Of a stretch of 64,000 nt of DNA, positions 13,501 to 26,527 are shown piece by piece. A model generated the notes under the pieces. It searched no databases. It saw only the letters and a program-made list of their open reading frames with translations, and was not told where the DNA came from. Origin of the DNA: Datnioides undecimradiatus (lineage: Eukaryota > Chordata > Actinopteri > Lobotiformes > Datnioididae); contig WARS01000052.1 in NCBI GenBank assembly GCA_008933995.1, forward strand, positions 744,001 through 808,000. The letters are read 5' to 3'. Both the position numbers and the translations under genes were made by a program. Within the stretch, counting starts at the first letter, position 1. Every line of letters starts with the position of its first letter.

Positions 13501-15450
13501 AACATCGCGTTAACACAACGGTCTCTGACGACCATCCTCGCTGTTCGCAGCCACAGGCAGCCCAGGGGAATGTGTCATCACAAAAAGATAGGACTCCTTT
13601 TCAAGAATAATGCACCCGCAAACTTATAAACACTAAAAGCAATTCAGAGTGAGAGCGCGCTTCAGCCAAGTGCTGCAGTACAGTGACACCGAGCAGACAA
13701 AGCAAACAATGAGGGTAAAGTAATTACAGTCCGAAAAAGCCAGAGTGGAGTGCAGTGAGGGAGCAGATAACGGCGCCCGAACAAAACCTGCAGCGCTAAA
13801 CCCCCCAACAGCAGCTGCTGCTTCAGGCGGCGGGGTCCAAGAGATAACCGCGGAAAAAGTGACAAAACGGAATTTCCATGTGCGATTACTCTGCAGATGA
13901 AAACCAAGGATCTGTCCCCGCCTGATAAAACTACTCAGAACTCGGTCAGATAAAGACTTTTTGGACTAACGCCGACGTTTCTTTGCAAAAAGAAATGAAT
14001 CCAGCTCACGAACGACCTCAGCGGCGTGAAGCGAACACAAAGGTTTAAACAACAGACGACGGCGCGCAGACGATCGGGCGCCAAGGGAAAACAGTCGCAC
14101 GCTAAAAACTTAAAAATGTCTGACTTATGATGAATTCAATGACAATGAACAACATATAATTGTATTTTAATATTAAACCCTCCACCCCTAAACCCCCAAC
14201 CCCACCCTCACCAACCATCCACCCTCCCCCACCACCGCCTCGCCTTGACCCCACCCCCTCCCTCAGGTGTCTACAAGGGCTTGCACCTCTCGAGCACAGC
14301 GTCCCCTTCCCCCGCTGCCCCGGCTCCTCCCACCACCACCCCGACACCGGCCCTGCTCCACCCCTGCACCACCACCAGCTCCACCTCCGCCACCAGTAAC
14401 AACAACGGCACCGCCCACCCCGCCAACACCACTACCACTACCGCCACCACTCAGGTCCTGCTGGGAAACAACAACAGCAACAGCCTCCGTCTGGGTGTTC
14501 CCACCGGCAAGCGGGTCCACACCCCACGGACGCTGAGCGCCACCATGTCAACATCCGCCTTAAAGCTCGCCCATGCAGCCGCCGCCACCGCCAACTGTCA
14601 GAAACCCAAGGTCACTACGGCTTCAGCCTCGCCGCTGGACATAGTGCCCAGGTGAGGAAAACCAGTTGGTGACAACATGCGGTCACATGACCTACGTTTG
14701 TGTTTATTACAGAGCTCTAACGAGTCTGATTGACTGACTCACTTCCGTACTCGCCGGCGCGCCAAGTACAGTATCCTGTTTACATCGTCCACAGACAGAC
14801 TTTGAAGTGAACGGTTCCAGCAAACACAATGTCACAAAAGAAACTGTGTTGCGCTCTGGGCGCTATATTTAGCTCAGCGCTGTGCTTTTGTACTGAGGCG
14901 AGTTTAACCAGATTTACAGCCGCTGGAGGTACTGAACAGGCGAGAAGACGCCTTCTGTTTTATTGCCCTGAAACCCGTAAATATCACCTCGCTCTGAGGG
15001 CGTAGGTATTCCAAACAGCATGAGACTGATTTCCGTATTGCGCAAGAGTAGCGGAGTTCATTGCTTTTGCGTTTTCTGTAAAAGAAAGGGTAGCAAGAGG
15101 CAGTTAAAGCCCCTTCCCTCTGCAGGAACCTGAGGAACAGGAGCACGAGCAAACAGTCCAGAGGGAAATATGAATTATATAGCCTCTAACTGAATTAGCT
15201 AGTTTTCAGAGAATCAAACATGTAGCATAGACTTCTGTCACGTACTACATTTATGCTAGATGTTAGCATATATAGATTTTATGTTGTTCCTGCAGTGGAA
15301 GGTGGGAATTGCATCAGTTAAAAGGTTTGAATTGTTTGCTGTGTCTTCACCGGCGTTCGTCTGTTTTCTGTCCACAGGGAGAATCACGATCAAGACAAGC
15401 CAGCACTGAACAGTCTATCAGAGAACACAATGGCCATGGAGGTTACGTAG
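4501..15450 (+). CDS. epc1: Enhancer of polycomb homolog 1 (EPC1), N-terminus missing
   Basis: EPC1 is a scaffold subunit of the nuclear NuA4/TIP60 histone acetyltransferase complex; its N-terminal EPcA region joins the catalytic subunit and ING-type subunits. Exons: 4501-4660, 7332-7477, 7700-7906, 8835-8983, 9069-9216, 9353-9517, 9843-9932, 10307-10455, 10567-11009, 12972-13093, 13227-13368, 14267-14651, 15378-15450. All phases agree (2379 nt, 792 residues plus stop). Diagnostic stretches are HHLQRAISAQQVYGEKR, VNKLKKKMEI, DPYVAFRRRTEKMQTRKNRK, FNAKDLNQYDFPSSD, FAFTAEQYQQHQ-like, SGVYKGLHLSS, and the C-terminus ending MAMEVT. YESLYPGDYKMPKQ and VNKLKKKM resemble human EPC1 rather than EPC2. 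Human EPC1 is about 836 residues, so roughly 50 N-terminal residues are missing. Whether this is the a or b teleost copy cannot be decided. Fish-specific expansions: a Pro-rich run in the exon at 10567 and a Thr/Pro/Ala/Asn-rich run in the exon at 14267. Confidence 0.96.
13106..13131 (+). repeat. (CCG)n just after an epc1 donor site
   Basis: A run of about eight CCG triplets starts 13 bases into the intron after the exon ending at 13093. It follows the Gln-rich CAG-repeat coding stretch of that exon, so a triplet-rich block straddles the exon end. Reading through the donor would add a polyproline tail. Confidence 0.8.
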
Positions 15451-17970
15451 CCTCCCGTTTGCAGCGCGGGGGAAGCGTAACTTCTTCGTTGTTGTTGGGT
15501 TTTTTGTTTTGTTTTTTTTTTTTAAGGTGCTATGCATCATTGGTTAGTCGTGAAAGCAAGTGGTGGCGGAATCAAGAGCACCTCGCTGCAGACAAAGCGG
15601 CGGCCCTCAACAAGAGGCACCTGCGCAAGAACGCACGCAAGATGCACCTCTGCAGTCGACAGGAAACACAGCTTTAGAACTTCAAACGCTGATTTCGGTA
15701 AAAGCAGCGACGTGGGCCACTGAATTCGATGAATTGACTGTTATACATATGAGACAAGCTGGCGTCTGAGCAGAGGGTGTGTTGTGGCCAGACTTCACTG
15801 ATTCATGCACAAAAACACAGTGTCAAGGCTTCCAGCTAGTTAGCTCTGTTAGCCGTGCAGCTCGCAGTCCTATTGGCTGACTCAGCCGGAACCAAAGCAC
15901 AGCCTCTGAGACCCGTGAGGCTAGTTTGACAGCAGCGGTCCAAGATGCTATGCTAGCAGTGTAAGCAATAACACTGTTCATACGAACCACGCTGACAGCT
16001 GCTACATTGAGCGGCAGTTAGCGGTTGCTTTAGCAACAGGTCGAGGCAGAGCAGCAGCAGGACCGCAGAGGTAGAACGTGCTCTCCATGAAATACGATCC
16101 CGTTTCTCCCAAATCAGTGTCATACATCAGTGAGGCCTGGCCGCCGTCTTCTCCTCTGGAGCTCCTGGACCAAGTGGACTGTGCGCCCGCTCAGCGCAGA
16201 TGTTCGCCCGAAAACAATCCACAGCACAACAACCACCACCTCCGCTTCTGAGATCACATGATTTCCTGTCAGCCCGTGAGGCGCCTCTTGCCCGTGCTCT
16301 TGCCGCAGGTCCGTCGTCATGTCTGCATCCAGGTCCCTCTCGGCGGAATGAGCGCAGCAAAGCTGGGTTTCCATGGTAACCGTTCTGGGACTTAATTGCA
16401 ATGCTCGTCTCGTACAATTTTTTTCTCTCTCTCTCTCTTTCCCCCATTTCCCTATTTGTTACTGTTAATAAGAGATCGTCTGTAAATTCTTAATATGGCA
16501 ATTATATGTACAGTACTGCATATTTGTAATACCCCCCTCCCTCATCCCCTGTTCTTGTATATAACATTACTTGAATACAGAATTGTTCATTTGTGATGTT
16601 TTGCACTCGAGATATTAAAAAAAAAAAAAAATCAAAATTAAAAAGAGAAAACGACAAACTGCAACTGGTGCGAGTATGAGGTGTGAAAGTTGTACCACAG
16701 AAAAATGTATGTCATCACATGCATGGTGCGGAACCTGCTGTTTGATCTATTTATTGTGCCGTGTTTACAAAGGGTTGTTTTTTTTTTTGTTTTTGTTTTT
16801 TCCTCCGTTCATGGTTTTTTTTTTTTTTGTTTTTGTTTTTTTTTTTAAACCCATTTTCTTTTTTTTTTTATGCACTGTACCCCTCACCGGTTCCCCGTGC
16901 TGTAGTCAGTGTTTAGCTAGATTTTTAGAAAACAACAAAAAAAAAACACTCTGTATTTTTTTGGGATGTTGTGAACATGGCCGGGGGCTCGCCCGCGTGC
17001 GTCCTTCCACGATGTTCCCATGTGTCATGTTGAACCCATGGAGACACGCATTCATACAGACTTCAGGCGCAGGGCAGTAGAAGAAGACGACAGGTGTGAA
17101 TTTGTTTGTTGTAGGCATCAGTTTGTCAGTGGGTTAATCAGTTTCCACAAAGCTCTTCCATACATATATTATTCCCGAGACAAGTAACAAAACAATGGGG
17201 ATGAAGACTCTTTCCCAGAAGACTTTGCTGCTTCTGATGTATCTAAGCACTATATAATTTGTTTTTTGTTTTAATTGATGCTGCTTTTGTATGATTTCAG
17301 GTCTCTGGTTTGCACCACAGGCCCTTTATTTACTTTTTGTTTTCTCTAAAGGATATTCCCCCACCTCTCATCATTTTTTAAAATAAATATTTTTGTATCC
17401 CACTTTTTTTTTTTTTTTTTTTTTTTTAATTTTAATTTTCCTCACAAAGACTTCATTCTTTTGTTACTTGTTTGGAAAAAAAACAACAACAAAAAAACTA
17501 AGGGAGTTTTAAAAAAGATGCAGTAACTGACATTTATTATCATTCCAGCTTCTACATAAGGAAGAAAACATGTATTGTAATTGAAAAAAAAAAGAAAAAA
17601 AGACAGTTTTCTCTACTTTTAAAAACTCTCCAGAAGGCTACAAGGCCATGAACCACAAGTTATCGGGTGCCTTCATTTGGGAAAAAAAATAAAAAACCTT
17701 TAAAAAAATATATATTATTAAAAAAAAAAATCGCTCTCTTCTGTGAAGAGTTTGGTACTGAACAAGGCTACTTGTAGTTTTTCTTTGTCTGTACCACAAT
17801 CCCAATGCCCATTCCAGTGGCCCAGTTGATTCATGAGTTTTTGTTTTTGTTTTTGTAGACCCTTCCTCCACACACACATGCACACACACCACACACACCA
17901 CACACACACGGGAAAGACTAAAAGTCCTCTTGAATTGTCACAAAATGAAATAAAAATCCAGGGCATTATG
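15451..17970 (+). other. epc1: epc1 3' UTR
   Basis: Sequence after the epc1 stop codon is AT-rich with long homopolymer runs: T runs around 16772-16870 and 17404-17428, and A runs around 16617-16631 and 17582-17600. I see no coding potential and read it as the long 3' UTR typical of this gene. Candidate poly(A) signals are ATTAAA at 16614, AATAAA at 17382 and AATAAA at 17949. The last is followed by a GT/T-rich stretch and is the preferred end. A (CA)-rich patch lies at 17871-17910. The exact end is inferred. Confidence 0.6.
17949..17954 (+). promoter_or_regulatory. epc1: Candidate distal poly(A) signal of epc1
   Basis: AATAAA followed within about 40 bases by a T/GT-rich element (the run of T at 17992-17999). 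Earlier candidates are AATAAA at 17382-17387 and ATTAAA at 16614-16619, so alternative polyadenylation is possible. Signal choice is inferred from motif and context only. Confidence 0.45.
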
Positions 17971-20579
17971 TGTTTTGACCAGCATGTCTCGTTTTTTTTG
18001 TCCTCATGTCTCGAAACTCGATTACGTTGTGCGTCTCGTGAGAAAACCGGTGCCGAACAGCTTCCCTCGATCCCTTTGTGTTGTAGCAAAACCACCTGCA
18101 ATGCTGTGATCTATTTTGGGGTTTTGTTGTTTCATGCGTGTCTATATTCAGGTACGGACGTGGATGAGTGTCTGCCAGCAACTTTGGCAGCAAACCAACA
18201 TATCATTTGATACTCTTGCTCTAAAATGGTGGAGTTGGCTCGGTTTTGAAAGCTCTTAGGCTAAAAAAAAGCTGTTTTGGCCTTTACTTAAAGTCGTCCC
18301 AGGGTTGAGTCGACGAACTGTGGGCTCTTTATTTAAAAAGGCCTGATATCTGTTCTTAAGTGGAGGGAAAGGGAAATGAAATGTAATTATTCAAATCAGG
18401 CGTTGGGTTAATTTCCATTCTTGAAGACGATTTAAACCTGCACTCTGCAGCTCGTCATCCTCCCTGGCTCTTCGCTTCACAAAGCCGTTGCCTACATGCT
18501 GCACAAGTTGCGAAGCTGCTGTTGTTCAGAAAAGAAAAGCAGCTTCTGTGTTTGAAGCCGTGCAGACCGAATGTAGGTCATGAGATGAAAAGGATTCAGT
18601 GTGTTTTTCACAGGTTTTTCTGTAAAAGCACATTTTGCCGACATCAAGGTGGTTCAGGACTAAATGAGGCGTATGTACAAAAGCAGGGCAACCAAAGAAT
18701 CTTTTATCGCACGCTGCTGCACTGCAGTATAACCTTTAGTTCATTAAAAGAAAGTTTAGAAAAACATAAATTTGTTCAGGCTTCCTCTCGGCTCCTGAAA
18801 GAAGCTAGGAAGGAACACTGTAGCTGTTTACCTGTGCCTCTTATTCAGTGGAGTAAACACAAATTGGGAAGGATAAGGGATGACATTTAAATGTAAATTC
18901 TGCTTCTTAGAGGAGGAAAAGAGGAAAGTCGATAAGAGCTGGAAAATAAATGAGCAGAGTGGCGTCAAACTCCCAAAGAGAGATTGCGTTTGCCGCGCAT
19001 CTGACTTGATCGTATTCGGATCTTTGCCTGTAATCGCTTGTTGTGAAAAAGCTCGGAGAAGAAAACTGTTGATGCTCCAAAGTTTTTAGAGGTGTTAAAG
19101 AAGCAGACATCAGTTTTTGGGAAAGTGCACATCTCAAGGCAACAGTCAGGCCTGTGGTCAAGTCCTGGTTTTAATGAAGTGATAGGCTACAGCAAGAAGT
19201 GAACGCACATCTTTGCAAAGAAGGAAAGGCGCTGGGCTGTTTGTATCAGACTCAACATGTACGTATCTCAGCTGCTTTATAAAGGTTTGCACACTGTTTA
19301 AAAGCTTCAACGTTATTTCAGCTTACAAATACAACTGACAGGGCTGTCTAAAGACTGGTTAATGGGCCCGGTCCTGAACAGTCAGTGTGGTTTCTAATTT
19401 AAACAGTGTTAGATGTGTGGATCTCTCAGGAAGTTGTTACATCAGCTGGCCAATCAAGACTAAAAAATCCTCAACAATCTCTGCATAGTTTCCAGAAAAA
19501 TCGGTTTGTCAGTGCCGAAACCTACTGATGATGCAAAGGTGCCCGTGCAAACTTTTTCCTTAAAGGTCCAAAACTGGCACCTGTTGTGTTGATACCGGGT
19601 TCCCTTAATTGGCTCACTTCCTTCTTCTTTCCTTCTGCCAAATTGTACCTGAAGAGTCGTCAGCTTCGGTCCACGGGCCCCACTTTGGTCAAGGATCCAG
19701 TTTGACTAAACATCTTCAGAACTGACATCCAATCTGCATCACCTTCCTTCTATTAAATGCTGATGTGCAAAACTGCAGTAGTCAGTATAACAAACATAAG
19801 CGTGATCGAATCATGTTGGTTAGCATTTAGCTCAAAACAACAGTGGTGAATTATGCTTCTTTAAAGTTAATGTGGCAAACTTAGTAGTCCAGCAGTCGTC
19901 TTCCCTCCATCTCCAACAACTCCTGAGGGAAACATCTGGACCTTAAGCTTCAAAATGGTCCACTTTGTTCCCAAGGTAGTCTCTAACGTGTCTGTTTATT
20001 GGATGTTCCATGTAAAATCAACAAAAAACACAGCAGCTAGTGTTTATCAAGATGTCCGTCAAACACAGCTCCAAAATGTTTGAAGACCACAGATGATGAC
20101 CTGTGGATACCTTGCCAAGTGTGGCACTGCAAACCCTCACGGACAAAATGTGTAGAAAGCTCTAGATTACTGTTGCTATGACAGCACCAGCCTTTATTCT
20201 GTACAGACATCTGTTGCAACAACTAGACGTATAACAAGCTCAGACATTGATCCCGTTCACCTTTTGTTGCTGCGGAGGTCCGGCTTTTATGAGCTGTCGT
20301 CACCTCCATGTCAGCGATGTTTCAGTCAGTGTTAAATTCCCACGCACACGTCTGAGTTTTCAGAAAATTTCTATTTGATCAAGTAAAAATAATTTATTTG
20401 CTGCACTGCATTGCATCTTTTATTTGTACATTTAATAAGTTAATTAATAGCTTTATTAATGGTGAATGGTGGTCTTTGTTCGCCCCCAACATAACAACTG
20501 CTTTGACCTTTTCACTTATAGCTCTGATTTAGCACTGCGAATGTGATGGATTGCTGTTGCAAGCCATCATTTGACCTGC

Positions 20580-21345
20580 TAGGGGCTAAAAAGGGGGGAG
20601 AATAAAAACCCCAGCCAAAGGGATTTGTCACAATCCGGCAAGGTTGTCGAGGGCAAAAGGCCCCGTTAAGGTCTTGCTGGGCAAATTGGTCCCATGGGAG
20701 GGTCTAGGCAAAGAATTCACACACCCTATTTGAATTGGCTGAGACTGAGCTGCAGCACCTCATATGGAAAAGGGAAACCAGGACCACCATCTGGAACCAA
20801 ACCGGGCAGGGGAGCTCCCTAGTGAAGGTCTGCTGGCCGGACCAGATGTGGCCTGTAAGAACAACATGCTTCCCAAGTGTATCCACCACCCACAGGGACA
20901 GGCATTTGGGTCAAGGGCTTTGTAAGCCCTACTGGAGGCAAAGGCACGGGCCCCCTGGCCTCGCAGACTGGTCTCAGGAACAAGGATTGTCAGTTTTGTT
21001 GTGTGTAAGGAACTGGAGCTAGAATTTGAACTGGGGTGAAGCAGTCCCAACGAGCTATAGATATTAGGCCCTACTCTAAACACAGCACTGTGTCTTGAAC
21101 CAACCACCTTGAGGGGTTCTGGACTCTCATTTGTCAGAGTTACCCAGGGTAAGAGGCTCCAAGGTGTCCTTAGTATTGGAGCACCATGCACCGAAAGATC
21201 AATGACGGATATCTGGCCTGGCCCTCTCTATGTCTTAGACCCTCAGGTGAAGAGAACAGTAGAGCTGTCAACTAACTGATTAAACCTGGATACGAGCTGA
21301 ATCAGATGGTCTGGAGGCTGCAGGATAGATGCAGTAAACTCAAGT
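20580..21345 (+). mobile_element. Decayed non-LTR retrotransposon (LINE) 5'/endonuclease fragment
   Basis: The segment resembles the 5' leader and endonuclease part of a LINE widespread in teleosts. Landmarks in order: the GGCAAGGTTGTCGAGGGCAA-type leader at about 20637, GCTGGGCAAATTGGTCCCAT near 20678, the CTTGAGGGGTTCTGGACTCT-type block near 21109, and AGGTGAAGAGAACAGTAGAG with AGCTGTCAAC near 21244-21273. Order matches the family as I remember it, but large internal pieces are missing and no frame is open, so it is inactive. I cannot assign the clade with certainty, and both boundaries are approximate. Confidence 0.65.
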
Positions 21346-24300
21346 CCTCTGTGAGGACGAACTGAACTACACAGTGTTTAAAAATAAACCATAAAATGAT
21401 CACTGATAAGCCCAATTTAAATGGTATAAGACCCGTCTTGACACCACCTGCAGTGTTCAATTTATCTTTTTGAACAAGCTCCAAAAACCAGCTGAACATT
21501 TGCCAGGACCTTTCCCTTCACCGCTGACCTGGTATCCATTTAAACTTCAGACATATTTAGTTTGCTGCTGCTAACCAATGAGCAATTTGACATTTTGTGT
21601 AGAAAGTCAGCCCGACCTGAGCTCAGTTATTGTTGGCAGAGAAAGGATGTATTATTCACCACCCACATCCATATTTCCTCAGATGGTCTGGGATTCAAAG
21701 CATTTGTATGAAATGAATTAAACAGCTTGCGATTCCTTCGACCTCCAGACCTTCAGTGGTTCCGCAGCACCTGAGACAAAGCTAGTGCTTCTTTCCTCTT
21801 TCTGCACACTTACATACAGCATGACATTGATCAGATAGAACCAAGTGTACTCAGCAAAACCAATACTTTCTATGTATCTAAGTAGGTTTTTTGTGCCATA
21901 GAGCTCCATTGTCCAAAACCTGAACACCTCATGAAGCCACATCATTACTGGGCGACATGTTCCTTCGTTACCATGAGCACACACTGCAGTTGTTGTTGGG
22001 TTGCATTTGACTGAAAGCTGCAGCTGTTGGAGGAAATGGCCGAGCCTTTTTTGATGCTTTTGAAGTGCAGACGAAACAGCGTTTTTGAGAGTATGTAGTT
22101 TCCATATTGTGACGAATTTCCAAATTTGGCGGGATTTAGATGTTGAGAACTGGGCGAGTCAGAACAAAGGTGGAGACGTACAGTGATTCACAGTTTGATG
22201 CTAGCCTCCTTTCTATTGTACGTATTCAATCCTTTAAAGTGCAGTGGATGCAGAAAACCAAGATTTGCCATGCTGTTGCTCGCCAGTTAACTAATGAATC
22301 CCAGTCCTGTGCCGCTAATAGTTAAAGATTGATTGATGGGTTGATGTCGTGATTCTATTGCTTGAATCTGGTTGCTTCAAGCTGTCGTATTTCGTTTAGC
22401 AGGGACAAAACATCATTGGATTCTGGGATTTGAACAGATTTTTTTGTAATTTGGTCCATACTGGTGACTTTAAAGGGCTATGGGTGTCTCAGACTGATTA
22501 GGGATGTTTGATATTTTGTATTAATAATGAGTCTAACACATAGTTTGGTAACCAGCCTTACATTTCATCATTTTTTGATAGTAAGCCTGTCAAAAAGGGT
22601 AAGTTTAAAAGGAACACAGGGTAATTTGTCACCTTTAATTCCCTTTTTATGTACAGAATGCTGGTGTTTTGAGATTTGTAGTTTGCATTGACTTTCCTAC
22701 TGTATAAGCTCGTGGTAAATGAGAGTTTGGTGACGCCCGTAGGTGCTTTGAGCGTGCTGATTTTCTATAGCGCTCAATCAAAGCCGAAGAGAGCGAGGCA
22801 CAAAGGAGCTTTCACACCCCCGGCCTCATTATCTGTGCTCTTGGCTTGCATGTCCACTGACTTTATCTCTCCCAGCCACCTTCGCATCTTCATCTGCAGT
22901 CATGGCTTTCAATTACCAGGGGCCCTAATGAACAGCAGACGTACTCAGTGGAGACATTGTGGACTGGCAGGCTCATTAAGGCTAATGAGCCAGAGGGCAA
23001 ATAGGGATGATCAAGGTTGTCTGCAAAGGCCTGATCAGGTTGACCAAATAACTGTCTGGTTTCTGAGCTCGCTCAGAGTGCGGAGCATCTCAGTCTTTGT
23101 TGCTGGAGTATCCGTCGGCGTCCAGCTGTCGCCCCAATAACGCTGCATCACATTCAGGTGCCAGCTTGCGCGCTTTGGATTGTGTGTTTCTGAATTAAAT
23201 TAGTTCTTCGTTACCCCCCTCGTTTTCCTCAAGTCCTCCAATGTTTTATAATTTAATCAGTAAACCAAAGGATCATTTGCAATATGCTGTAACACCACAG
23301 TCGATAGCCGCGCCTGATTAATCTCAATATGCTTGCGCCGTAGGGTTCTTGAATACACAGTTAAAAGTTTGTACAAAGAAATGGCTCCCAGTTCTCTAGC
23401 TGAAAGAAGTCAAGATGCCAGATAATGTCTTTACCTTCACAGGTCTGAGAAAGATGGTTCGGTACTACTCTCTAATAAGAAAGCCCATACAAAATCATAT
23501 TAATGCTCTTATTAAGTACTAATAAATATCTAATAATGCTTTATAGATAAGTTAGAAGCTATTAATACGTACTAAGTTGTGTAAATTTGAAAAAAAAACC
23601 CAAACCTTTGGCTGTATTTATTCTCTTTCTAAACCGTCCAATAATTCAGTTTAGGTCTGTCATTAAAAACTGTAACTGAGAACTGGCATCATTAAATGAT
23701 TTATTAGTCATTTATTGAACAAAGCCATTATTTGAAGAAGAAGCCAACATCATGGATAACGTAAAACTGAGCTACAAACACGTGTCGTCTTGTTGAGTCA
23801 ACATCAGCTGGACTTGCTGCTGCTCTTCTTTTCAGTCCAGCTGTCGTTGGATCCCCAACCCTGGATCTATCCTTCTATCCAGGTTCCTCCTAGGTATACA
23901 TACCGAGACATGACCAGTTCCCATGACTCGCTGTCTGGTCTAAAAGTGTTTGCAGCTGTTCCACACGGCCAGATGCTGAGGCGGAGTGAGATGTCGCAAA
24001 ACAGTTTTTCCACTTGGTAGAAGAGAAAAACAAGAAAACACAGTGCTCACCTTCACTTTTAGTGGCAGTAAAGCTTATTGCAGATACAGCTTTTCACTCT
24101 TCACAGGACGTCGTCTCTCAAGCTTCTTCTCTGTTGAAGAGAATGAAAATAGCAGCAGATGAACATCAGATCTGTGTAGAGCGGTGCAGGGGTTGTGGCG
24201 TTCCTCAAAACAAACACAAATATATGAAACAAACATCAACCTTTCCCACCGTTTGAGGTTTGACTTTAGCTCTTTCAGCTGCATCATCTTGCTGCACCCT

Positions 24301-25223
24301 GTTCTGTTTGCAATGATTCAGTGGCCTCCAGGGGAAACGTTAGCAGCACCATCAGTATCAGATGTAAACGTGCATCTAGTTGTGTTTTCTTTTTGCTGAT
24401 TTTCTCTGAATTTGGTGCAGTTCTGGGCTCCATGTGGGGCGCACTTTCAGACAGTCTCGTGCAGAAGGTGTTCGTGGTGTTGCGCATTGTCTTTCACACG
24501 GAAAGCGACAGAAAAAGTTGTGAAAGAAAGAGAAAAAAACGAGATCTTGTGAGAGAAGTTCAGTTCTCACCTCCCACACAAACTGTTAAAGGCAGCCCCC
24601 CTCCAATTCCAGCGTCGGAAAGGTGTGGGGGACCCTCCCACGAGCATTTCTGATGCAGTGTGCTGGCGTCTTTAGGAGGTCAGAATGGTTCAGAGGCAGG
24701 AACCGCAATATTGTTCGTGAGAGACGCCGTAAAACAGATGAGAAATGAGATGGAGCTCACAGGCAACCTGGGTCATCGTGGGCCAAATGAGACGGCACAA
24801 GTCATTTAAATGATAATGGATGTAAACATTAGGCGAGTTGTATTGTGCAAATGTCAGGAGCAGCAGCCAAACGTTCATCCGAACAGAAAAAAGAAAGTAA
24901 GACTTTTATCTTTCTGCTTCTCGGCGTGTGATGAAAACGGCTGAAATCTCAAAGACGGCGAGCCAAGAAAGGGATGAAGCTGAGAGCGAGGAGGCTGAAA
25001 GACGAGACGGGGGCTTTGTGAGAAGGTGTGACAGGTCCCAGAGGGAGGGCGGAGAAGTGTCAGTGTTATACACCAGTTTATACAACCAGTAGTGGTCTGG
25101 TGTCAGACTGGTCTGACTGGGACACACCTGCAGCACGGGTCTTGTGTTGAGGTTAATGTGTCTTCAGTTCAGATTTAGACTCACAGAGCATGTGACCTCA
25201 CAGGGGGAACATTTTTAGATTTG

Positions 25224-25258
<35 letters not shown>

Positions 25259-25653
25259 AATCTAGTACAAACTGAGGCCGGTGGGTGTCGGTGCGACCAC
25301 AGGACAGAACTCAATTACGAGTTTTTGATTGTGTCAGCAGAATCCGTCCAAAAAGCTGCACCGAGCTGAGGGAATCCTAATTTCACAGCCGCCCACGTGC
25401 TCCGGTTCTGTAGATCTCATATTCCCCTGGTTCCCTGGAGGGGAGGCGGGATGGAGGCAGGATTATTGGTTACACGATTGCATTATGTCTGCGTGTGTGT
25501 GTGTGTGTGAGGGAGGGTGTGACAGAGAGGGGTGAGATGGGAGATATTTCTATGTAAACTTGTTAATTCAAGGTGTGAGAAATGAGAGAGAGCGTGACTG
25601 CGTGCGAGTGAAATTAGTGCGTTATTTATGTATGAGTTTGTTCAAGCTGTGAG

Positions 25654-25655
<2 letters not shown>

Positions 25656-25693
<38 letters not shown>
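25656..25693. repeat. (TG)n microsatellite
   Basis: About 19 uninterrupted TG units in intergenic DNA. Comparable runs are at 25226-25255 and 26489-26525, so three long TG arrays occur within 1.3 kb. Confidence 0.9.
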
Positions 25694-25697
<4 letters not shown>

Positions 25698-25801
25698 GCT
25701 GGAAGTTTTTTAACAAAGGGATTCAGGTCAGGTTGTCTTCCTTGTTTTTCCATCTTTATGCACATCTGCAGACACATCCCAGCCTTCAGAACAAACCAGG
25801 C

Positions 25802-25841
25802 AATAATAATAATAATAATAATGATAATAATAATAATGATT
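25802..25841. repeat. (AAT)n microsatellite
   Basis: A run of AAT/GAT triplets with two interruptions (ATAATGATAATAA pattern), 110 bases downstream of the (GT)n run at 25656-25693. Intergenic. Confidence 0.85.
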
Positions 25842-26486
25842 TGCATGACAGAGCCTCCCCCACAGTGATATTTTTATGTTTATTAATGTCTACACCTCCT
25901 AATAATCGATCAAAACCAACATTTTCATCTTACTAACAGCTTTGAGTTCATCAAACCCTGTTTTCAGACTGACGTGGACATTGAAGTGGTCTTTAAAGTG
26001 TCAATTTTCCAATGCTTTTCAATGCACCACTAATTAAATTTCCATCATTTACATTGTATTGGCAGAAGTATGAGACAAACATATTAAAACCTCTGCAGAT
26101 TGAACCAAATCCGTCTGCACGGCTGCAAACAACAAGAGGAAAATACGTAATATTATACATATTGTAATTTAAGTGAACTGGTCCTTTAACTCACTTCCTG
26201 CTGTTGCATTTGGATTTGAGTGAATTTCAGTTTGTATCCATTATTTATCTAATGTTTGCACCACGGCCTGTAGAGTGCAGCTACTTCTGTCAGTGGGGAT
26301 CAAAGCAGCGGCCTCTCAGCAGCATCAGGAGCCAATCAGCTTCCTGAATCATTAGAGTTTAATCCCAGAGGACGACGCGATGCCGCCTGTGTTCAGGGAT
26401 AAAAGCAGATCCTGGTTCCTCAGCGGAAAAAGTAGGAAAGTGACAGAAAAACGTTTAAAGTCTTTTTATAGCCCAGGTCTGAGTGA

Positions 26487-26527
<41 letters not shown>

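Noticed and set aside
22688-23140. 150-residue ORF in the epc1-arsi intergenic region
   Set aside because: No recognisable domain, no splice context; the nucleotide pattern fits regulatory DNA better than coding.
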